64,000 bases of DNA, taken from assembly GCA_030158675.1 (NCBI GenBank), contig JAOASL010000003.1:186001-250000 (forward strand), in the 5' to 3' direction. Origin of the DNA: Burkholderiaceae bacterium. GTDB taxonomy: Bacteria > Pseudomonadota > Gammaproteobacteria > Burkholderiales > Burkholderiaceae_D. Shown in pieces: positions 58,116 to 64,000 of this stretch. The position numbers were made by a program, and so were the translations under genes. The notes beneath the pieces are model-generated. The model saw only the letters and a program-made list of their open reading frames with translations, was not told where the DNA came from and ran no database searches. Position 1 is the stretch's first letter; every line of letters begins with the position of its first letter.

Positions 58116-58910
58116 ATGCCTTTCATTGAAACCGGGAGCGGCAAACTGCATTACCAGATCGACGGCGCCGATGGCGCGCCCGTGCTGGTCATGTCCAATT
58201 CACTGGGCACCACGCTGGACATGTGGCTGCCGCAAATGCCGGCGCTGACCGAGCACTTTCGCGTGCTGCGCTATGACACGCGCGGCCACGGCCAGTCCGA
58301 CATCACTGCTGGTCCCTACACGATCGCGCAGCTCGGCGGCGATGTCATCGCGTTGCTCGACCGGCTGAAGATTCCACGTGCACATTTTTGCGGACTGTCG
58401 ATGGGGGGCATGACCGGCATGTGGCTCGGCATTCATCATCCCGATCGTATCGATCGCCTCGTGCTCTGCAACACCAGCGCCGCGATCGGCGTGCCCGAAA
58501 TGTGGAACGCCCGCATCGCGCAGGTGCGGCAGGGCGGCATGCAGATCGTGCTTGATACCGTGCTGCAGCGCTGGTTCACCGACGACTTCCTGTCGCATGC
58601 CCCGGCCCAGGTTGAGCGGGTGCGCAACATGCTGGCCAACACCACCGTTGAGGGCTACGTCGCCAACTGTGCGGCAGTGCGCGACATGGATCAGCGCGCC
58701 GAGCTGGGGCGGATTGCGGCGCCGACGCTGGTGATCGGCGGCAAGCATGATAAATCTACGCCGCCCGAGCATGGCGAGCTGATCGCCCGATCGATTCCCG
58801 GAGCTCGCTATGTGGAGCTGAACGCCGCGCATCTGTCGAACTGGGAAGTCGCGCAGGCGTTCACCCAGCAGCTGCTGAATTTCCTGCTCAAGCAGGACGC
58901 CGCTCCCTGA
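58116..58910 (+). CDS. pcaD: 3-oxoadipate enol-lactonase
   Basis: Alpha/beta hydrolase, 264 residues, that opens the enol-lactone to beta-ketoadipate. The nucleophile elbow is CGLSMGGMTG, with the catalytic His in AAHLSNWE near the C-terminus and the oxyanion region SNSLGT near the start. It is 21 bp after pcaB and 6 bp before pcaC. Confidence 0.95.
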   Translation: MPFIETGSGKLHYQIDGADGAPVLVMSNSLGTTLDMWLPQMPALTEHFRVLRYDTRGHGQSDITAGPYTIAQLGGDVIALLDRLKIPRAHFCGLSMGGMTGMWLGIHHPDRIDRLVLCNTSAAIGVPEMWNARIAQVRQGGMQIVLDTVLQRWFTDDFLSHAPAQVERVRNMLANTTVEGYVANCAAVRDMDQRAELGRIAAPTLVIGGKHDKSTPPEHGELIARSIPGARYVELNAAHLSNWEVAQAFTQQLLNFLLKQDAAP

Positions 58911-58916
58911 GGCCGG

Positions 58917-59315
58917 ATGATGACGATGGATGATGATCAGCGATATGAACGCGGCATGGCGATGCGGCGTGCAGTGCTCGGCGATCGGCACGTCGATCGC
59001 GCGCAGGCCAACCTGAACGACCTCAATTCCGAATTCCAGAACCTGATCACGCGCTATGCGTGGGGCGAAATCTGGACGCGTCCGGGGCTGCCCCGGCATA
59101 CGCGCAGCCTGATGACCATCTGCATGATGGTCGCGTTGAATCGCGAAGAAGAACTGAAGCTGCACCTGCGTGCGGCTGCCAACAATGGTGTCTCGCGCGA
59201 CGAGATCAAGGAAGCGCTGTTGCAGGCAGCGATCTATTGCGGCGTGCCGGCGGCAAATTCCGCCTTCGCGCTGGCGCAGAAGGTGTTCGCGGAGATGGAC
59301 GCGGAACAAGGCTGA
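58917..59315 (+). CDS. pcaC: 4-carboxymuconolactone decarboxylase
   Basis: Decarboxylates gamma-carboxymuconolactone to the enol-lactone used by PcaD. A 132-residue AhpD-fold protein with CMMVALNREEELKLHLRAA and a helix AIYCGVPAANSAF. Here pcaD and pcaC are separate genes, unlike the fused pcaL of some bacteria. Last of the pca genes in the run. Confidence 0.94.
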   Translation: MMTMDDDQRYERGMAMRRAVLGDRHVDRAQANLNDLNSEFQNLITRYAWGEIWTRPGLPRHTRSLMTICMMVALNREEELKLHLRAAANNGVSRDEIKEALLQAAIYCGVPAANSAFALAQKVFAEMDAEQG

Positions 59316-59425
59316 TCGAACGATCCGCCTGAGTCGTCTGCACAAAACGGCCCTTGCCGCTGCGGCATTCGGGGCCGCGTATCAATCGGGTATAGTCTTC
59401 ATCCAATAATAAAAAAGGAGACAAG

Positions 59426-60331
59426 ATGCAAACCAGCGATTCCCCGCGTTTTGCCGTCATTGGTGCCGGTGCGGTCGGCTGTTATTTCGGCGGCATGCTC
59501 GCCCGTGCCGGTGTGCCGGTGACGCTGATTGGCCGTGCTTCGCATGTCGATGTAATGCGTTCGCGCGGGCTGCGGCTCGAGACCCGGATGTTCGATGAAA
59601 CCGTCGCCGTGAACGCCAGCACTGATACGGCGGCGATCGCCGGTGCCGATGTCGTGCTGTTCTGTGTGAAATCCACCGACACCGAGCGCACTGCGCGCGA
59701 GATCGCGCCCTGGCTGAAAGCCGAAACCGTCATCGTCTCACTGCAGAATGGCGTCGAGAATGCCGAGATCATCCGGCGTGTGCTGCCGCAGCGCGTGATT
59801 CCTGCGGTGGTCTATGTGGCCACCGAGATGGCCGGCCCGGCCCACCTGAAGCATCATGGCCGTGGCGAGCTGGTGATTGGCCCGGCGCCCGAGAGTACGC
59901 GCATTCTCGAGACGTTTGCGCTTGCCGGCGTACCGGTGCAGGTGTCGGAAAATATCATGGGCGTGTTATGGGGCAAGCTGATTGTGAATTGCGCGTATAA
60001 CGCGCTGTCGGCGATTGCGCAAAAAACCTATGGCAAGCTGATCGAGGTGGATGGCATTCCGGAATTGATGCAGGCCGTGGTCGACGAGTGTCTGCAGGTC
60101 GCACGGGCTGACGGTATCGATGTGCCCGGCGACAGTCGCGAAGCGGTCCGGAAGATCGCGCACTCAATGGCCAATCAGTACTCATCGACTGCGCAGGATG
60201 TCGCACGCAACAAGCCCAACGAAATCGATTACCTCAACGGCTACGTCGTTCGCCGCGGCCAGGCGCACGACCTGCCGACGCCATTCAACCAGACCCTGCT
60301 TGCGCTGGTCAAGCTAGTGGCAACACCCTGA
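59426..60331 (+). CDS. Ketopantoate reductase family protein
   Basis: 2-dehydropantoate 2-reductase fold, 301 residues. The NADP-binding motif GAGAVGCYFGG is at the N-terminus, and the catalytic Lys is in VLWGKLIVNCAYNAL. It could make pantoate, but PanE-like paralogues often act on other 2-oxoacids, and the place beside an aromatic pathway makes the substrate uncertain. It has its own Shine-Dalgarno (AGGAG) and a possible -10 (TATAGT at about 59391). A small cupin gene follows by 11 bp. Confidence 0.85.
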   Translation: MQTSDSPRFAVIGAGAVGCYFGGMLARAGVPVTLIGRASHVDVMRSRGLRLETRMFDETVAVNASTDTAAIAGADVVLFCVKSTDTERTAREIAPWLKAETVIVSLQNGVENAEIIRRVLPQRVIPAVVYVATEMAGPAHLKHHGRGELVIGPAPESTRILETFALAGVPVQVSENIMGVLWGKLIVNCAYNALSAIAQKTYGKLIEVDGIPELMQAVVDECLQVARADGIDVPGDSREAVRKIAHSMANQYSSTAQDVARNKPNEIDYLNGYVVRRGQAHDLPTPFNQTLLALVKLVATP

Positions 60332-60342
60332 CGGAGAAGAAA

Positions 60343-60609
60343 ATGACTGAACAGGAATTTCGCAGTCAGCTGGCTGCTGAAGGCATCACCACCGTGGTGA
60401 TGGTAGAGCGCGAAGCGAATGGCTCGCTCGACACGCATTCGCATCCGTTCGAGGCGAGAGCGCTGATTCTTGACGGCGAGATCACCATCGTCGCCGAAGG
60501 CAGCACCCGGCATTGCACGGCGGGCGATATGTTTCAGCTGGCGGCCAATGTGCCGCACACAGAGCAATACGGCCCGCAAGGCGTCAAATACCTGGCAGGC
60601 CGCAAATAG
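60343..60609 (+). CDS. Small cupin-domain protein
   Basis: An 88-residue single cupin with the metal-binding pattern SLDTHSHPFEARALILDGE and later NVPHTEQ. No enzyme activity can be named; such proteins are often small-molecule binders or isomerases. It is co-oriented with the ketopantoate reductase family gene and probably co-transcribed. It is convergent with the next gene across 16 bp. Confidence 0.85.
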   Translation: MTEQEFRSQLAAEGITTVVMVEREANGSLDTHSHPFEARALILDGEITIVAEGSTRHCTAGDMFQLAANVPHTEQYGPQGVKYLAGRK

Positions 60610-60625
60610 GCGTTTCAGGACGCGA

Positions 60626-61030
60626 TCAAGTCGGCAGCGTGACCGAGCCCTTCAGTTGGTCGATGCGCACGAAGGTCTTGCGCGCATAGGCCAGCAACTG
60701 GCGGTCGGTCGGATGGTCGACCGTCTCCACGCCGAGGATCTTCGCGGCAGTCTTCGGCAGGTTCTTTTCGACGTAACGAATCAGCTCAAGCTTTGCCGAA
60801 CCTGGACCGACGACCAGGATCTCGCCTGCGTCGGCGACGGCGTCGGTCACCGAGCGCAGATACTCATCCGCCACGCGTGAGTTTCCCGCACCGACCGCAC
60901 CGGACTTGTGATGCAGGTGCGGATGCGTCGATTGGGTCTTCACGACGTCGCTCTCGCTGGCCTCGGCGTCGAAATGAATCACGTGCGCTTCGCTATGGTC
61001 GATCCAGATTACGGCATGGTTGAAGGTCAT
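60626..61030 (-). CDS. eRF1-like single-domain protein of unknown role
   Basis: A 134-residue protein resembling the RNase H-fold domain of the eRF1/Pelota family, annotated in many Burkholderiales as a translational machinery protein. Landmarks: HAVIWIDHSEAHVIHF at the start, EILVVGPGSAKLELIRYV in the middle and ETVDHPTDRQLLAYARK near the end. The anticodon-reading and L7Ae-like parts of eRF1 are absent, so it is not a release factor. A perfect FNR-type palindrome lies 55 bp upstream, so expression under low oxygen is likely. A link to ribosomes is inference from the fold only. Confidence 0.8.
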   Translation of the reverse strand: MTFNHAVIWIDHSEAHVIHFDAEASESDVVKTQSTHPHLHHKSGAVGAGNSRVADEYLRSVTDAVADAGEILVVGPGSAKLELIRYVEKNLPKTAAKILGVETVDHPTDRQLLAYARKTFVRIDQLKGSVTLPT

Positions 61031-61084
61031 ACAGGCTCCTTGTTTGAATGCGACCAGTATTCCTTTTTACGCCCCCTTCGGTCT

Positions 61085-61098
61085 TTGACATGAGTCAA
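61085..61098 (-). promoter_or_regulatory. FNR-type binding site upstream of the eRF1-like gene
   Basis: TTGACATGAGTCAA on the plus strand, form TTGAC-N4-GTCAA. The hexamer 22 bp downstream on the minus strand is GAATAC, a poor -10; TACTGG is 25 bp away, so the geometry is less regular than at ccoN. Confidence 0.75.
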
Positions 61099-61164
61099 AG
61101 ATGCCCGACTCGCCAATGAGGAAAATAATGATAAAAATGATATTGTTTCAATTTATTTAGCCAT

Positions 61165-61566
61165 TCAGCCTGCCTGGTACTGCGGGTCGACCGGCACTTG
61201 CAGACTGTTCGCCAGCCCGTTGGTGCGACTGGCAAGCGCGATCACGGCCAGCAGTTCGGCATGCTGCTCGGGCGTCATGCCTTTCGCGCGTGCCGCCGCG
61301 GTATGCGAGTGTACGCAGTACGTGCAGCTATTGGCTGCGGACACGGCGACGTAGATCAGTTCCTTCGTCAGCGCGTCCAGCGCGCCCGGCTGCATCACGG
61401 TCTTGACTTCCGACCATACCTGTTCAAGTTGCCTGGGCGAATTCGCCAGCGCTTTCCAGAAATTATTCACGTCATCGACGCGGCGCAATTGTTTGATGTC
61501 GTCATACACGGCGCGTACGGACGGGCTGGCATTGGCATGCTCGATCAGTGGAACGGTGGCCATCAT
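61165..61566 (-). CDS. AhpD-like carboxymuconolactone decarboxylase-family protein
   Basis: A 133-residue AhpD-fold protein with the redox motif CTYCVHSHT (CxxC plus His), as in alkylhydroperoxidase AhpD. This differs from the true PcaC at 58917, which has no CxxC. A peroxide or thiol role is likely; the substrate is unknown. It starts MMATVPLIEH; an ATG two residues in is also possible. The 134-bp gap to the eRF1-like gene is AT-rich and holds the FNR site. Confidence 0.87.
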   Translation of the reverse strand: MMATVPLIEHANASPSVRAVYDDIKQLRRVDDVNNFWKALANSPRQLEQVWSEVKTVMQPGALDALTKELIYVAVSAANSCTYCVHSHTAAARAKGMTPEQHAELLAVIALASRTNGLANSLQVPVDPQYQAG

Positions 61567-61700
61567 GTCTCCTCTAAGCTTTATGGCGCGCAGGCGGCAC
61601 CGGGAATGCTAGTGTACTCATCCGGCTGCGGCAGCACGGGGGAGTATGCTGGTTCTGCCTGTTTCCTCTCGGCGAATTGTTTGCCGTGCACTGTCATCCG

Positions 61701-62024
61701 ATGAAGAAAAACCCCGACTCGATACGCGCTCCCGCCGGCCTCGAATGGCGGCTGATCAAAAGACTGCCGCGGTTTGCCTTGTTCGGTCTGCTGGCCTTGC
61801 TGGCCCTGTGGGGTATCGCGCATGCGTGGCCATTCGACGGCGCTCCGCATGACATCGAGCGCAGGCTGCGCACCTTCAACTACACGCTGATCGGGATGGC
61901 GATCTTCCATGTCACGATGGTTATCACCGTGGCGCTGGGCTGCCTGATCGTGATGATCATGAAGGGCCCGCAATACACGTCCGACTCTTACCCGGTGCAG
62001 GACGCCGATCGTCCGTCAAGCTGA
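61701..62024 (+). CDS. Small membrane protein of unknown function
   Basis: A 107-residue protein with two hydrophobic segments (about 25-45 and 62-88). I do not recognise the family. I chose the ATG at 61701 because the frame to 61677 lacks a better site. It is followed by a 168-bp gap with a hairpin (GGCCGCCT at 62098-62105 and AGGCGGCC at 62119-62126) that has its T-run in the loop rather than after it. Confidence 0.65.
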   Translation: MKKNPDSIRAPAGLEWRLIKRLPRFALFGLLALLALWGIAHAWPFDGAPHDIERRLRTFNYTLIGMAIFHVTMVITVALGCLIVMIMKGPQYTSDSYPVQDADRPSS

Positions 62025-62192
62025 CCTGGCGGGCTGAAGGACTCGGCCGACATGCCTCTGCTGTCGTTATCCCGCATGGACGGTACCTTGCCAGCGAGGC
62101 CGCCTCAAATTTTTTGAAAGGCGGCCGGCGCCGGCATTCCTTACAATGGCCTGTATTCAGACCGTTATACAAAAATACAAAGGGAGAACACG

Positions 62193-63275
62193 ATGAGCCA
62201 GCTGACTATCCGTGACTTGCGCGCGCGCGCCGTCGAGGTGCCCATTGCGCGCCCGGTGCGCACTGCGTCCGGCGAGATCGAACAAGCGCCGCTGTTGCTG
62301 ATCGATGTGCTGACCGACGAAGGCGTCACTGGCAGCGCTTATGCGTTCGGCTATACCCGCGCCATGCTCAGGCCGCTGCTCGCGCTGGCGGCCGAGTTGC
62401 GCGCCGAAATCGTCGGCCAGCCGCTCGTGCCTTTCGCGCGCATGCAGCAAATGGAGCGTCGCTTCCGGCTGCTCGGCCTGCACGGCCTGCTCGGCATGCT
62501 GGTCTCGACGCTCGACATGGCCTACTGGGACGCGCTGGGCAAGGCGGCCGGTCAGCCGGTCGTGCAGCTGCTCGGCGGCGAGGCCGTGCCGGTGCGCGCG
62601 TATGACAGCTATGGCATGGTCGATCCGGTGCATGATGCGGGCGCATTGCGCCACTCGATCGAGCAGGGCTTTCGTGCGATCAAGATCAAGCTCGGTTTTC
62701 CGGACCTTGCGCGCGACATCGAGGTTACCCGCGAGGTGCGCAAACTGATCGGCCCGGATGTCGCGCTGATGGTCGATTTCAATCAGAGCCTGTCGCCGGC
62801 CGAAGCGATCCGTCGCGTGCGCGCGCTGGAAGCCTTCGATCTGTGCTGGATCGAGGAACCGGTAGCGGCCGAAGACCTGCAGGGGCATGCGAAAGTGCGT
62901 GCAGGTACCGGCGCCAGCATTCAGACCGGCGAGAACTGGTGGTTCCCGCGCGATGCCGAGCGCGCGCTGGCCGCCGACGCCTGCGACAAGATGATGCCGG
63001 ACCTGATGAAGATCGGCGGCATCACCGGCTGGCTGTCGGTGGCAGGGCTGGCGGCAGCGGCATCGATGCCGGTGTCGAGCCACCTGTTCATCGAGGCCAG
63101 CGCGCATGTCTTGCCGGTCACGCCGACCTGCGACTGGCTGGAGTTCATGGATTTTGGCTCGGCCGTGCTGGCCGACCCGTATCGTGTCGATGCCGACGGC
63201 TGCGTTCGCGCACGTGGTCCAGGCCTGGGCATGGTGTGGAACGAGACGGCAGTCGAACGCTATCGGTTCGTCTGA
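62193..63275 (+). CDS. Mandelate racemase-like enolase-superfamily enzyme
   Basis: A 360-residue enolase-superfamily protein of the mandelate racemase branch. All active-site residues known from Pseudomonas mandelate racemase fall at the same numbers: Lys164 and Lys166 (AIKIKLG), Asp195, Glu221 and Glu247 as metal ligands, Asp270 (MPDLMKIGG), His297 (SSHLF) and Glu317. Racemisation of a 2-hydroxy acid is therefore plausible. Mandelate dehydrogenase and the rest of the mandelate pathway are not in the window, but the 4-hydroxybenzoate genes nearby would accept p-hydroxymandelate products. Many relatives are sugar acid dehydratases, so the substrate is open. Good Shine-Dalgarno (GGGAGAA). Confidence 0.88.
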   Translation: MSQLTIRDLRARAVEVPIARPVRTASGEIEQAPLLLIDVLTDEGVTGSAYAFGYTRAMLRPLLALAAELRAEIVGQPLVPFARMQQMERRFRLLGLHGLLGMLVSTLDMAYWDALGKAAGQPVVQLLGGEAVPVRAYDSYGMVDPVHDAGALRHSIEQGFRAIKIKLGFPDLARDIEVTREVRKLIGPDVALMVDFNQSLSPAEAIRRVRALEAFDLCWIEEPVAAEDLQGHAKVRAGTGASIQTGENWWFPRDAERALAADACDKMMPDLMKIGGITGWLSVAGLAAAASMPVSSHLFIEASAHVLPVTPTCDWLEFMDFGSAVLADPYRVDADGCVRARGPGLGMVWNETAVERYRFV

Positions 63276-63349
63276 CGCATTGGCAGGGCCGGCCAGGAGA
63301 GGCTGCGCAGGGAAAGCGGCGCAAGGATGCAGCGCAGGAAAGTCGAATT

Positions 63350-63790
63350 TCAGGCCGGCGCTATCTGCAGTTGTTGCCTTAGGCCGGCCGCATTTCCCAG
63401 CACATCGGCCAGCGTCAACGGATCGAGCACTGCGAACCATGCGTCGGTCGCCTGCTTCAGCGCCGACTTCAGCCGGCAGGCCGGCGACAACACACAGCGA
63501 TTGGTTGCGCCGTTAAAGCATTCGACCATCTCGAAATCGCTCTCGGTCAGCCGCACCACCTGACCGACTGGTATCTGCGCCGGCGGCATCGCCAGCCGCA
63601 GTCCGCCACCCTTGCCGCGCACCGTTTGCACCCACCCGGACGAGCCCAGCAGATGCACCACTTTCGACAAGTGGTTGCGCGGTATGTCGTAGGCGTCGCA
63701 GATCTCGTCGATCGTCGCCAGCCGCCCGGGGTTCAGCCCGAGATAGATCAGCGTGCGCAGCGCGTAGTCGGTAAATGCGGTCAGTCTCAT
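63350..63790 (-). CDS. nsrR: Nitric-oxide-sensing Rrf2-family repressor NsrR
   Basis: A 146-residue Rrf2-family regulator with a winged HTH at about 1-60 and cluster cysteines Cys91, Cys99 and Cys105 in ECFNGATNRCVLSPACR, the NsrR pattern. NO destroys its Fe-S cluster and relieves repression. It is divergent from nnrS across an 85-bp gap containing a perfect NsrR-type palindrome, so nnrS is the likely target, with autoregulation possible. Confidence 0.9.
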   Translation of the reverse strand: MRLTAFTDYALRTLIYLGLNPGRLATIDEICDAYDIPRNHLSKVVHLLGSSGWVQTVRGKGGGLRLAMPPAQIPVGQVVRLTESDFEMVECFNGATNRCVLSPACRLKSALKQATDAWFAVLDPLTLADVLGNAAGLRQQLQIAPA

Positions 63791-63840
63791 TGAATTTCGA
63801 CCTTTGGGGAATTGTCATTGCGTTCCGGTGTGCGCAACTA

Positions 63841-63865
63841 TAACATGCACAAATAATGCATGTTA
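63841..63865. promoter_or_regulatory. NsrR-type operator between nsrR and nnrS
   Basis: Perfect 9-bp arms TAACATGCA (63841-63849) and TGCATGTTA (63857-63865) with a 7-bp AT-rich centre. It fits the NsrR consensus of two ATGCAT-containing halves and lies 10 bp before the nnrS ATG. Confidence 0.75.
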
Positions 63866-63875
63866 AGGATATTCC

Positions 63876-64000
63876 ATGCCCCTGCTCAAGATTCACGAAC
63901 CCCGGCCGCCGGCCGTGCAGCCACTGTCCCGTCCCGGCAGTCAGCCTGTCAATCCGCCGAAGGGCTTGCCACTGTTGCGCCTCGGATTCCGGCCTTTCTA
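63876..64000 (+). CDS. nnrS: NnrS family protein (start only)
   Basis: Only the first 41 residues are in the window. They end in LLRLGFRPF, the hallmark start of NnrS, a heme- and copper-containing membrane protein that lowers nitrosative stress. The preceding residues are a proline-rich N-terminus. Location next to nsrR and its operator supports the call. The rest is beyond the window. Confidence 0.75.
   Translation, partial: MPLLKIHEPRPPAVQPLSRPGSQPVNPPKGLPLLRLGFRPF

Overview
The window looks like chromosomal DNA of a GC-rich betaproteobacterium of the order Burkholderiales, probably Oxalobacteraceae or a close relative. This is inferred from gene content and order (ribF-ileS-lspA-coaBC-dut, glnE/yhdP/nitrilase/tldD, a complete cco cluster with fnr, an AraC-type pobR with an IclR-type pcaR), not from a database search. 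I recognise no rRNA or tRNA gene, prophage, insertion sequence or CRISPR array. Gene density is high and almost every gene can be assigned to a family.

Layout. 1-8,510 (minus strand): a truncated M48-like lipoprotein, then dut, coaBC, lspA, ileS and ribF, then mtfA and rsmE. 8,649-11,697 (plus): tkt and gap, closed by a strong terminator. 11,844-12,759 (minus): two small lipoproteins in unusually AT-rich DNA. 12,930-15,638: glnE (minus), divergent from yhdP, a nitrilase-family gene and tldD (plus, to 22,267). 22,350-23,595: aroG behind a Phe/Tyr-rich leader peptide and an intrinsic terminator, which together look like a transcription attenuator. 23,697-31,955: housekeeping genes yajQ, murB, ppnP, argG, argF, rsgA, phhB, a Ste24-like protease, orn and a YecA-family gene. 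32,033: srkA.

From about 33,000 to 48,850 lies a low-oxygen block: two universal stress proteins, an ADP-forming acyl-CoA synthetase fused to an acetyltransferase, hemN, a TauE/SafE-family membrane protein, ccoI, ccoS, ccoNOQP, ccoG, ccoH, a small membrane protein and fnr itself. Perfect TTGAC-N4-GTCAA palindromes precede the first usp gene, hemN and ccoN. Each lies exactly 22 bp before a TA-N3-T hexamer, the geometry of a class II FNR promoter. A fourth perfect palindrome lies far away, in front of an eRF1-like gene at 60,626-61,030.

From 48,924 to 59,315 lies a complete route from 4-hydroxybenzoate to succinyl-CoA and acetyl-CoA: pobA with its regulator pobR, the regulator pcaR, and pcaI-J-F-H-G-B-D-C. 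A ketopantoate-reductase-family gene and a small cupin follow. The right end carries the eRF1-like gene, an AhpD-like gene, a small membrane protein, an enolase-superfamily enzyme with every mandelate racemase active-site residue, and nsrR divergent from a truncated nnrS across a perfect NsrR-type palindrome.

The observations most worth following are the aroG attenuator, the FNR-site set with constant geometry, the FNR-box-preceded eRF1-like protein, the mandelate-racemase-like enzyme beside the protocatechuate genes, the synthetase-acetyltransferase fusion that keeps its catalytic histidines, and the M48-like lipoprotein whose HExxH motif reads RExxH.
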